Positions 1-4,932 of a stretch of 6,184 nt of DNA are shown here, one piece after another. Under the pieces are notes generated by a model. It saw nothing but the letters and a program-made list of their open reading frames with translations, made no database searches and was not told the DNA's origin. Numbering within the stretch: the first letter of the stretch is position 1; each line of letters starts with the position of its first letter. Origin of the DNA: Anaerolineales bacterium UBA2029 (lineage in GTDB: Bacteria; Chloroflexota; Anaerolineae; Aggregatilineales; Aggregatilineaceae); NCBI GenBank assembly GCA_002332795.1, contig DDBP01000162.1:1-6184 (forward strand), read 5' to 3'. The translations under genes were made by a program, and so were the position numbers.

Positions 1-1370
1 ATCACCGGCACGATCAGCGCGCGGCCCAGACGCCTGGCAGTGGACTGTCGCCAGGCGGCCAGCGGCGCGACGCCCATCAGCACGAACAGCCCCACCAGGA
101 ACCAGCGCGTCACCGGCGGATAGTAGTCCGGTCCCAGGTTGATCACCGTCTTGCGCAGACCCAGGTCTACCAGGATGGTGGTGATCGCCTCTGCCCACGA
201 TCCCCACAGTACAACGATGGTCAGGCCCAGGAACAGCCAGTTGTTGAGCAGGAAGAACGCCTCGCGGCTGACCAGGGAGTCCAGTTCGTCCGCTCCGCGC
301 AGGTCACCGCGCTGTTGCCGCCAGGAGAGCAGGGCGAAGCTGCCGATCATCGCCAGCGCCAGGAAAGCGAACATGGGCCGGCCTATGTCCGACTCGGCGA
401 AGGAGTGCACGCTGCTGACGACGCCGCTGCGCGTGGCGAACGTACCCAGCACGACCAGCAGATAGGTCATGATGATCAGCAACATGTTCCAGAACTTGAG
501 CATCCCCCGCTTTTCCTGCACCACGGCGCTATGCAGGAAGGCCGTGCCCGTCAGCCAGGGGAGCAGGGCGGCGTTCTCCACCGGGTCCCAGCCCCAGTAG
601 CCGCCCCAGCCGAGCACGTCGTAGGCCCAGCGCCCGCCGAGCAGCAGCCCCAGGCTGAGGAACAGCCACGCCACCAGTGCCCAGCGCCGCGTCGCCCGCA
701 GCCAGCCGGAGCCAAGCTGCCCGGTCACCAGGGCGGCGATGGCGAAGGCGAAGGGGATGGTGAAGCCCACAAAGCCCAGGTAGAGCATGGGCGGGTGAAA
801 GACCATGCCGAAGTGTCGCAGCAGGGGGTTGAGGCCCTGCCCATCGGCGGGGTGAAAGACCTGCGCGCCGTCAGTGGGCGGGAAGAGGGCTGGTTCGATC
901 CGTCCACTGGGCAGTTCCCAGTAGCGCTCGAAGGGATTCTCGATGAAGTTGTTGAGGATCAGGAAGAAACCGAGCGTCGCCATGGTCACCACGATCACCA
1001 TGGGCATCAGACGGCGCTCGGACTGCCAGTTCAGCAGCAGCGCGGCGAAGGTGAACGCGCTCATCAGCCACGACCAGAACAGCAGCGACCCCGCCTGACT
1101 GCCCCACAGGCCAGTGACCAGGTAGAAGCGGGGCGTATCGAGGCTGGAAGTCTGCCAGACGTAGGCGATGCTGAATTCGTGATTGAGCATGGCGTAGATC
1201 AGCGCCAGGTTGGCCACAGACAGCAGCGGAAAGGTGGTGAGGGCCGCGTTGCGGGCGCTGAGCACCCAGCGGTCACGGCGCAACTGTGCTCCGGCCAGCG
1301 CCGCGATCAGCGCATAGACCGCCGCAACAAACGCCAATCCAGTGGTGATGATGCCGACTTCAGCGATCAT
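1..1370 (-). CDS. ccmF: CcmF-type cytochrome c haem lyase, N-terminal 456 residues (3' end beyond window)
   Basis: CcmF is the integral membrane subunit of the System I (Ccm) haem lyase. It takes haem from holo-CcmE and attaches it to CXXCH cysteines of apocytochrome c on the outer face of the membrane. The frame is open from ATG 1370 to the window edge with no stop; family members are usually about 640-660 residues, so roughly 200 are missing. The tryptophan-rich WWD haem-handling motif is clear at residues 255-267 (WGGYWGWDPVENA). Conserved histidines are H192 (FHPPMLYLGFVG), H280 (FLHS) and H322 (VHSF). Their spacings of 88 and 42 equal those of E. coli H173, H261 and H303, where H261 is a haem b ligand. 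The fourth histidine (H491 in E. coli) would lie off the edge. About ten hydrophobic segments are visible. The usual WGxHEGS stretch reads WGSQAGSLLFW (residues 89-99). A GGAG ribosome binding site at 1380-1383, 9 bases before the ATG, supports the start. ccmE lies upstream on the same strand. Family assignment is very secure. Confidence 0.96.
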   Translation of the reverse strand, partial: MIAEVGIITTGLAFVAAVYALIAALAGAQLRRDRWVLSARNAALTTFPLLSVANLALIYAMLNHEFSIAYVWQTSSLDTPRFYLVTGLWGSQAGSLLFWSWLMSAFTFAALLLNWQSERRLMPMVIVVTMATLGFFLILNNFIENPFERYWELPSGRIEPALFPPTDGAQVFHPADGQGLNPLLRHFGMVFHPPMLYLGFVGFTIPFAFAIAALVTGQLGSGWLRATRRWALVAWLFLSLGLLLGGRWAYDVLGWGGYWGWDPVENAALLPWLTGTAFLHSAVVQEKRGMLKFWNMLLIIMTYLLVVLGTFATRSGVVSSVHSFAESDIGRPMFAFLALAMIGSFALLSWRQQRGDLRGADELDSLVSREAFFLLNNWLFLGLTIVVLWGSWAEAITTILVDLGLRKTVINLGPDYYPPVTRWFLVGLFVLMGVAPLAAWRQSTARRLGRALIVPV

Positions 1371-1514
1371 GGCGTTCTGCTCCGTTCAACTTTTGACCGG
1401 ACACTGACCAGAGACACGCACAGGCAGCAGGCGCTGTGAGCAACCGCCGCAGGCACCCCCCTTGCCGGGCCTCGGCCATCGTCTGCCGCGCTCGCTGCCT
1501 GTTGGCTGTCGGGC

Positions 1515-1580
1515 GTCTGGTTTTCTCTCAAAACCAGCATAATAATATGCCAGCCTGGCAGACCTCGCCACATTTGGCGG
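1515..1580 (-). repeat. Cluster of four adjacent inverted repeats in the putative ccmF leader
   Basis: Four dyads follow one another within 66 bases. First, CTGGTTTT (1517-1524) and AAAACCAG (1530-1537) form a perfect 8-bp arm pair around a CTCTC loop. Second, GCATA (1537-1541) and TATGC (1546-1550) flank ATAA. Third, GCCAG (1549-1553) and CTGGC (1555-1559) flank a single C. Fourth, CGCCA (1566-1570) and TGGCG (1575-1579) flank CATT. GTCTG (1515-1519) and CAGAC (1559-1563) could also close an outer stem, in competition with the first hairpin. None is followed by a T-run on the minus strand, so these are not terminators. They could be a folded 5' leader of ccmF or stacked operators; the sequence alone does not decide. 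Confidence 0.5.
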
Positions 1581-1650
1581 TATGATCAATGGCCCCAAAG
1601 TGAGCGAGGATTGGCATTACTGATAACAGGCGTTCCCAGTCCCACCGAAG

Positions 1651-1679
1651 ATTATAACCACGAGAGACCATTTGTCTCC
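1651..1679 (-). promoter_or_regulatory. Candidate promoter for ccmF, with a short dyad in the spacer
   Basis: The minus strand carries a perfect TATAAT at 1656-1651. The best 17-bp-spaced upstream hexamer is GGAGAC (1679-1674), a poor -35; TTGGAG at 19 bp is a weak alternative. A GAGAC/GTCTC dyad (1664-1668 and 1674-1678, 5-bp gap) overlaps the -35 to -10 interval, where a repressor or activator could bind. The promoter lies downstream of the ccmE terminator and would give ccmF independent transcription. The -10 is good, the rest weak. Confidence 0.4.
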
Positions 1680-1706
1680 AAAGAAACCCGAACATTACCG
1701 CGCCCC

Positions 1707-1737
1707 AAAACACTGCGCCGGAGGATATCCGGCGCAG
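1707..1737 (-). terminator. Intrinsic terminator of ccmE
   Basis: CTGCGCCGGA (1713-1722) and TCCGGCGCAG (1728-1737) are perfect 10-bp inverted arms around a 5-base loop. On the minus strand the stem is followed at once by TGTTTT (1712-1707). It begins 31 bases after the ccmE stop codon. The T-run is short and followed by GGGG, so termination may be partial, leaving some read-through into ccmF. Confidence 0.75.
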
Positions 1738-1768
1738 AGAGCGAGGCGTTACGTCTGTCAGCCGTGTC

Positions 1769-2317
1769 TCAGGATTCGACCTGATTGGGCACGTCTTCCT
1801 GATACTTGGTGGGGCACTTGAGGGTGATCTCTTCGGCGTAGAAGATGTACTGCCCGTCTACCTTCTGCAGCTTGCCCGACATGATTGCCTGCGCCTCGTG
1901 CTGCAGCAGATCGGGGATGTCGGTATCGTAGGCCACCACCTGCAGGCGCGTGGCATTGGGATCGTTCACGGCCATATAGAGCACCTTGGCCAGGCCGCCC
2001 ATCTTGCGGATGGTGTCGTTGTCGTTGGGGATGTTGGCGATGACGAAGCGCAGCTCGTGTGTCTCCTGGTTGAAGACAGGATCACCATCCACCGCGCCAG
2101 ATACGCGCACCGTCTTGCCGAGCATATCCGGATCGCTGAGCAGATCGTCCACCGTGACGTAGTAGCGAGCGCCGATCAGCGTGCTCGAAAAGAGCAGGTA
2201 AGCAATCGCACCCAGGATGGCAATGCCCACGATGAGGAACTTCCAGCGACCGGAACGTTTGGCCGCCTTGCGGCCCTCCAGCAAAACGCTTTCTTTTTCC
2301 CACTCAAGCTCGGCCAT
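1769..2317 (-). CDS. ccmE: CcmE-type haem chaperone, CxxxY variant (182 aa)
   Basis: CcmE is a membrane-anchored periplasmic-side haem chaperone that binds haem covalently and hands it to CcmF. Residues 1-24 are a charged cytoplasmic tail, about 25-46 one membrane anchor, and from about 50 an OB-fold like that of E. coli CcmE. Matching pieces include YYVTVDDLL (52-60), TVRVSGAVDGD (69-79), a VAYDTDIPDLL strand and loop (128-138) and an IMSGKLQ...GQYIFYAEEI segment (145-164). The haem-binding motif, H130xxxY134 in E. coli, is C168-P-T-K-Y172 here. About 30 residues (95-124) are inserted where E. coli has a short turn. An ATG at 2365 would add 16 residues but lacks a ribosome binding site; AAAAGGG at 2331-2325, 7 bases before ATG 2317, decides the start. 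ccmF downstream supports the identity. Overall similarity to E. coli CcmE is modest, but fold, anchor, motif and context agree. Confidence 0.88.
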   Translation of the reverse strand: MAELEWEKESVLLEGRKAAKRSGRWKFLIVGIAILGAIAYLLFSSTLIGARYYVTVDDLLSDPDMLGKTVRVSGAVDGDPVFNQETHELRFVIANIPNDNDTIRKMGGLAKVLYMAVNDPNATRLQVVAYDTDIPDLLQHEAQAIMSGKLQKVDGQYIFYAEEITLKCPTKYQEDVPNQVES

Positions 2318-2324
2318 AATCCAA

Positions 2325-2331
2325 CCCTTTT
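2325..2331 (-). promoter_or_regulatory. Ribosome binding site that fixes the ccmE start
   Basis: AAAAGGG on the minus strand lies 7 bases before ATG 2317. The alternative in-frame ATG at 2365 has no purine-rich site at a suitable distance, so the shorter protein starting MAELEWEK is preferred. Confidence 0.7.
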
Positions 2332-2345
2332 CCCATCTGGCGATG

Positions 2346-2480
2346 CTACGTCGGTATACGGTCATGGGAACGGCCCATCAACTTGAATTGTAGCAGCTTT
2401 GAGACGTCCCACCAATAGGCGGAAGCCCAGGAGGGCGTGCAAAGGTTGTCAGCGGCTTTGGTTCGCCGGATGGTTCTCAT
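2346..2480 (-). CDS. Possible small ORF (44 aa) upstream of ccmE, function unknown
   Basis: This short minus-strand frame encodes MRTIRRTKAADN... and ends ...SHDRIPT 28 bases before the ccmE start. It is too short for normal gene calling. Its main support is a near-ideal Shine-Dalgarno site, AAAAGGAGG (2495-2487), 6 bases before the ATG and the best ribosome binding site in the window. The product has a basic N-terminus (R2, R5, R6, K8) and an aromatic centre (W18, Y22, W23, W24). It has no membrane segment and resembles no family I recognise. Codon use is less GC-biased at third positions than in the neighbouring genes, which argues against a long-conserved protein. It could be a leader peptide or small protein cotranscribed with ccmE, or chance. 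The candidate ccmE promoter at 2387-2415 lies inside it, so both may not be in use. Confidence 0.3.
   Translation of the reverse strand: MRTIRRTKAADNLCTPSWASAYWWDVSKLLQFKLMGRSHDRIPT
2387..2415 (-). promoter_or_regulatory. Candidate sigma-70 promoter for ccmE
   Basis: On the minus strand TTGGTG (2415-2410) and TACAAT (2392-2387, five of six consensus bases) are separated by exactly 17 bases. Predicted initiation near 2380 leaves a leader of about 63 bases before the ccmE ATG. The match is plausible but only the -10 is strong. Confidence 0.4.
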
Positions 2481-2516
2481 CCCTCGCCTCCTTTTCTGAC
2501 CTTGCCCCGTTTCACC

Positions 2517-2554
2517 TGGCGAGACGATTTTTCGCCAATTCCCGCTCATAGCGG
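2517..2554. repeat. Two inverted repeats in the ccmE-sigma divergent region
   Basis: TGGCGA (2517-2522) and TCGCCA (2532-2537) are perfect 6-bp arms with a 9-base gap. CCGCT (2542-2546) and AGCGG (2550-2554) follow with a 3-base gap. They sit 35-75 bases upstream of the sigma factor -35 region and upstream of the small ORF on the other strand. The first has the spacing typical of a dimeric regulator site. No regulator family can be named from the sequence. Confidence 0.4.
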
Positions 2555-2588
2555 TACACTAAAGGTTCTGCGGCTGCAAAGCGACCCT

Positions 2589-2618
2589 CTTCCACCCCGA
2601 TCCGTTTCATGCTATAAT
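2589..2618 (+). promoter_or_regulatory. Extended -10 promoter of the sigma factor gene
   Basis: A perfect TATAAT at 2613-2618 is preceded by TGC (2610-2612), the extended -10 element that compensates for a weak -35. The best -35 candidates are CTTCCA (2589-2594, 18-bp spacer) and TTCCAC (2590-2595, 17-bp spacer), each a poor match. Initiation is expected near 2625, about 35 bases before ATG 2660. The position rules out the upstream in-frame GTG at 2627 as a normal ribosome-bound start. Confidence 0.65.
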
Positions 2619-2659
2619 CTAGTGACGTGCTCCTAATCTTATCGCTGATACGGTGCCCC

Positions 2660-3892
2660 ATGTTTGATGAGCCAAGTCGTCAGACAGAATACCGTGATCC
2701 AATCAGCAAGACCCCAGGAGGCATCGGGACTCACGTGATTCAGGAACTGATGAACCGCGCAGATCAGCAGGGCTATGTCACGTTCGAGGATGTGTTGGAG
2801 TTACTGGATGAGGATAGCGACGACGTCAATGCCATAGAAGCAGTGCTCGACGAGCTGGATGAACTGGGCATCGAGCTTCGTCAGCACGAAGTGGAATCGC
2901 ACGACGAGCTAGACGACCCAGACGAAGAGTTTCACCCCGCAGAAGTCTCTCATGATCCTGGCGTAGGCGACATCAACGCTGTCTCGGCGGACGACCCGGT
3001 GGGGCTGTACTTCCGCCAGATGGCCCAGGAACCCCTCCTTACCGCCGAAGAAGAAATCGAGCTGGCCAAGCGCATCGAAGCGGGGCGCAACGCCGCAGAA
3101 CGCCTGCGTAACGAGGCGAATCTTTCGGCGGAGGAGCGCGAGGAGTTGCAGCGCCTGGTCGAGGACGGTCAGGCGGCGCGCGAACACCTGGGCCGGGCCA
3201 ACACCCGCCTGGTGGTCAGCATTGCCAAGCGTTACATGGGCCAGGGTCTGCCTTTCCCGGACCTGATCCAGGAAGGCAACGTGGGGTTGATGCGCGCCGT
3301 AGACAAGTATGACTACAAGCGCGGCAACCGCTTCAGCACCTACGCCACGTGGTGGATTCGTCAGGCGATCACCCGCGCTCTGGCGCAGAAGACGCGCACC
3401 ATCCGCATCCCGCTGCACATGACCGAGCGCATCCGCCAGATGTACCGCACGGCGCAGGTGCTCGAACAGACGCTGGGCCATCGCCCCACGCCGGAAGAGA
3501 TCGCCCAGGCCATGGCGCTGCCGCCGGAGAGCGTGCGCGGCATGATGGACGCCAGTCAGCACGCCATCGCCCTGGAGCGACCGGTCGGCGACGACGGCGA
3601 TAGCGAGTTCGGCGACTTCATCGAAGACCAGGACTCGCCCAGCCCGGTCGAGGCGGCCACGCAGCACCTCCTCCAGGAGACGATCGAGGAAGTGCTCAGC
3701 GAACTGACGCCGCGCCAGAGTCATATCCTGCGTCTGCGTTTCGGGCTGGGTGGCGGTGAGCCGCACACGCTGGAGGAGATCGCCAACAAGTTTGGCCTCA
3801 GCCGCGAGCGCATCCGTCAGCTTGAAAAAGAGGCATTGCGGCGGCTGCGTCACCCGCGCCTGGCGCACAATCTGCGGGATTACCTGAGCTAG
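2660..3892 (+). CDS. rpoD: RNA polymerase sigma-70 factor, primary (SigA/RpoD) type, 410 aa
   Basis: This sigma subunit directs RNA polymerase to -10/-35 promoters. A region 1.1-like acidic segment (about 22-75) is followed by region 1.2 (111-142, DDPVGLYFRQMAQEPLLTAEEE) and a short extra helix-rich stretch (about 154-177). Region 2 spans 178-250, with RLVVSIAKRYMGQG, DLIQEGNVGLMRAVDKYDY and FSTYATWWIRQAITRA; Q235 and T238 match the -10-reading residues Q437 and T440 of E. coli RpoD. Region 3 is about 255-335 and region 4 345-408. Its helix-turn-helix (371-393) carries R382, E383 and R386, equivalent to the -35 contacts R584, E585 and R588. Region 1.1 and the complete set of domains favour a group 1 factor; a group 2 paralogue cannot be excluded, since many Chloroflexota carry several. 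ATG 2660 fits the promoter, although its ribosome binding site is weak. The gene is monocistronic, divergent from ccmE. Confidence 0.93.
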   Translation: MFDEPSRQTEYRDPISKTPGGIGTHVIQELMNRADQQGYVTFEDVLELLDEDSDDVNAIEAVLDELDELGIELRQHEVESHDELDDPDEEFHPAEVSHDPGVGDINAVSADDPVGLYFRQMAQEPLLTAEEEIELAKRIEAGRNAAERLRNEANLSAEEREELQRLVEDGQAAREHLGRANTRLVVSIAKRYMGQGLPFPDLIQEGNVGLMRAVDKYDYKRGNRFSTYATWWIRQAITRALAQKTRTIRIPLHMTERIRQMYRTAQVLEQTLGHRPTPEEIAQAMALPPESVRGMMDASQHAIALERPVGDDGDSEFGDFIEDQDSPSPVEAATQHLLQETIEEVLSELTPRQSHILRLRFGLGGGEPHTLEEIANKFGLSRERIRQLEKEALRRLRHPRLAHNLRDYLS

Positions 3893-3921
3893 TCTGGGCC
3901 GACAACTGCATAGCATGAACC

Positions 3922-3952
3922 GGCCAGGGTGCACAGCCCTGGCCTTCTGATT
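3922..3952 (+). terminator. Probable terminator after the sigma factor gene
   Basis: GGCCAGGG (3922-3929) and CCCTGGCC (3937-3944) form a perfect 8-bp GC-rich stem with a 7-base loop, 30 bases after the stop codon. It is followed by TTCTGATT, a T-rich but interrupted tract, so efficiency is uncertain. Confidence 0.6.
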
Positions 3953-3977
3953 CCACCTGCGCCCGTCATTCACAGCC

Positions 3978-4005
3978 TTGAAAACCACCCTGGGCGTGGT
4001 AAACT
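3978..4005 (+). promoter_or_regulatory. Candidate promoter for tRNA-Arg
   Basis: TTGAAA (3978-3983, five of six -35 bases) and TAAACT (4000-4005, four of six -10 bases) are 16 bases apart. Initiation would fall close to 4012, a few bases before the mature tRNA 5' end at 4015. The position fits well, the -10 match is moderate. Confidence 0.45.
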
Positions 4006-4014
4006 ACTCGCGAC

Positions 4015-4090
4015 GCCCCCGTAGCTCAGAGGATAGAGCGCAGGTTTCCTAAACCTGGCGTCGGCGGTTCAAATCCGTCCGGGGGCACCA
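4015..4090 (+). tRNA. tRNA-Arg (anticodon CCT), CCA encoded
   Basis: A complete 76-base cloverleaf can be drawn. The acceptor stem pairs 4015-4021 (GCCCCCG) with 4080-4086 (CGGGGGC). The D stem pairs GCTC (4024-4027) with GAGC (4036-4039). The anticodon stem pairs CAGGT (4041-4045) with ACCTG (4053-4057) around the loop TTCCTAA. The T stem pairs GGCGG (4063-4067) with CCGTC (4075-4079), with one G-U pair, around TTCAAAT. The anticodon CCT at 4048-4050 reads AGG, so the tRNA decodes a minor arginine codon. The discriminator base is A4087 and CCA is encoded at 4088-4090. No intron, mismatch or unusual arm is present. Confidence 0.97.
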
Positions 4091-4134
4091 GAAAATACCC
4101 GGCTGGCTCGTGTTGCCAGCCGGTGCGTTTTCTT
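4091..4134. terminator. Bidirectional terminator shared by tRNA-Arg and the DUF47 gene
   Basis: CCGGCTGGC (4099-4107) and GCCAGCCGG (4115-4123) form a perfect 9-bp stem with a 7-base loop. On the plus strand TGCGTTTTCTT follows, directly after the tRNA. On the minus strand the stem is followed by GTATTTTC (complement of GAAAATAC, 4091-4098). The minus-strand stem begins 16 bases after the DUF47 stop codon. It therefore serves both convergent transcripts. Confidence 0.8.
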
Positions 4135-4138
4135 GAGC

Positions 4139-4804
4139 CTAGTAGAACTTGACGATGATGTCGTCAATGGTATCGGCGGCGTCGCCGATGCGCCCGCCCG
4201 CGTGGAACAGGTGCCGGTAGATTTCGCGCAGCTTGAGCATAACGATCACGTTGTCCAGGTCTTTGGGTTTGCGGAACAGGTCGGCCAGCGCCTTGGCGTA
4301 GAGCGTCTCCATGTCGTTGCGCACGGCTTTGGCACGGATGGCGTGTGTGCTGGCGACACCCGGATGGTCGCTGAGTCGCTCGATGGCCATCTTGATTTCT
4401 TCCGCACCCTGGCTCAGGCGCTGCGCCATTTCCTGCAGGTGCAGATTCGGCTCCACTTCCAGGATATCCATCTCGTTGATGGTGAACCACGTGTCGTCCA
4501 GGATGTCGTCCACGGCCCGCGAGAGGGCGTGAATATCCTCGCGGTCTATGGGCGTCACAAACGTGCGGTTGAGTTCGTCCACCAGGATACGGCGCACCTC
4601 ATCACCCGCTTTTTCCAGTTGGCGGACGCGCTGCGCGTTCTTCTTATTGGGTTTGGTCATGTAGTCAATGAGGGCCAGCGTGGCCTCGATGCCCAGGTCG
4701 CACTGCTCGCGCAGGCGCAGCAGGAAATGATCGGGCCGACGCCGGAAGCGCTCGCTGAAGCGCTGCGGAATGCTCTTGAAAAAGCGGATGATGCGGTCAA
4801 TCAT
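4139..4804 (-). CDS. DUF47 / PhoU-like accessory protein of the PiT transporter (221 aa)
   Basis: DUF47 proteins are all-helical cytoplasmic relatives of PhoU. They are commonly encoded next to PiT phosphate transporters and are thought to modulate them; the mechanism is not settled. The sequence shows the family signature at residues 64-104: EKAGDE (64-69), then FVTPIDREDIHALSRAVDDILDD. The acidic positions resemble the PhoU metal-cluster motifs. A second copy of the PhoU-type acidic pattern sits near the C-terminus (DAADTIDDI, 208-216). There is no signal peptide or membrane segment; the N-terminus is basic (RRR at 21-23). The length is normal for the family. ATG 4804 has an AAGGA site (4819-4815) at 10 bases. 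The gene is divergent from pit rather than in tandem with it, and shares a 254-bp control region with it. The assignment to DUF47 is secure, the molecular role is inference from family knowledge. Confidence 0.92.
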   Translation of the reverse strand: MIDRIIRFFKSIPQRFSERFRRRPDHFLLRLREQCDLGIEATLALIDYMTKPNKKNAQRVRQLEKAGDEVRRILVDELNRTFVTPIDREDIHALSRAVDDILDDTWFTINEMDILEVEPNLHLQEMAQRLSQGAEEIKMAIERLSDHPGVASTHAIRAKAVRNDMETLYAKALADLFRKPKDLDNVIVMLKLREIYRHLFHAGGRIGDAADTIDDIIVKFY

Positions 4805-4834
4805 GGGCTGCGTATCCTTGTCTGGACAGATATT

Positions 4835-4872
4835 GGTTAAATTCTCTTTACCACAGTAAAATAATCTTAACC
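4835..4872. promoter_or_regulatory. AT-rich 38-bp symmetric site between DUF47 and pit, candidate operator
   Basis: Two inverted pairs share one centre (4853.5). The outer pair is GGTTAA (4835-4840) and TTAACC (4867-4872); the inner is TTTAC (4847-4851) and GTAAA (4856-4860). The whole stretch is strongly AT-rich inside GC-rich DNA and lies 30-70 bases upstream of the DUF47 start. TTTACC (4847-4852) and TTAACC (4867-4872) also read as direct repeats 20 bases apart, loosely like the TTAACA-type half sites of Gram-positive PhoP boxes. A TAAAAT at 4857-4862 with TTGGTT at 4833-4838 (18-bp spacer) could be a plus-strand promoter. A control role, perhaps phosphate-responsive, is inferred. Confidence 0.45.
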
Positions 4873-4932
4873 TTTTTCCGGCGTTTGCGCCAGGGCGAGT
4901 TGGTCAGGCGTCGGGCCAAAACCTGGTGGGAC

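Larger units (their letters stand above)
1371..1768 (-). other. 398-bp spacer between ccmE and ccmF: terminator, candidate promoter, structured leader
   Basis: No convincing gene is seen in this stretch. Read on the minus strand from ccmE toward ccmF it holds, in order, a hairpin terminator (1707-1737), a TATAAT-containing candidate promoter (1651-1679), a cluster of four inverted repeats (1515-1580), a GC-rich segment without obvious signals (about 1390-1510) and the ccmF ribosome binding site. Reading frames here (for example minus 1528-1713) start next to the terminator, lack ribosome binding sites and resemble nothing I recognise. If the promoter is real, the ccmF mRNA has a leader of about 270 bases. 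Confidence 0.6.

Noticed and set aside
315..1439. Plus-strand 374-codon open frame
   Set aside because: It is antisense to ccmF, is low in complexity with repeated Q, H, G and R, and has no recognisable domain. The minus-strand frame has the full WWD motif and conserved histidines. The antisense frame is a by-product of GC-rich codon use.
1515..1580. CRISPR array or known riboswitch for the hairpin cluster
   Set aside because: The dyads differ from one another and there are no regular direct repeats with spacers. No riboswitch class that I know matches the conserved bases.
1528..1713. Minus-strand 61-codon frame between ccmE and ccmF
   Set aside because: It begins right at the ccmE terminator, lacks a ribosome binding site and crosses the candidate promoter and the hairpin cluster.
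2318..2365. Upstream ATG (2365) as the ccmE start
   Set aside because: No ribosome binding site precedes it, and the added residues match nothing in the family. ATG 2317 has AAAAGGG at 7 bases.
2627..2659. GTG at 2627 as the sigma factor start
   Set aside because: It lies about 9 bases after the TATAAT box, so almost no leader would remain. The 11 added residues are hydrophobic and unlike sigma N-termini.
2909..3988. Minus-strand 359-codon open frame
   Set aside because: It is antisense to the sigma factor gene and the following spacer, and its product resembles nothing. The plus-strand frame is an unmistakable sigma-70 protein.
4133..4840. Plus-strand 235-codon open frame
   Set aside because: It mirrors the DUF47 gene on the other strand and begins just after the shared terminator. 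The minus-strand product has the DUF47 signature.
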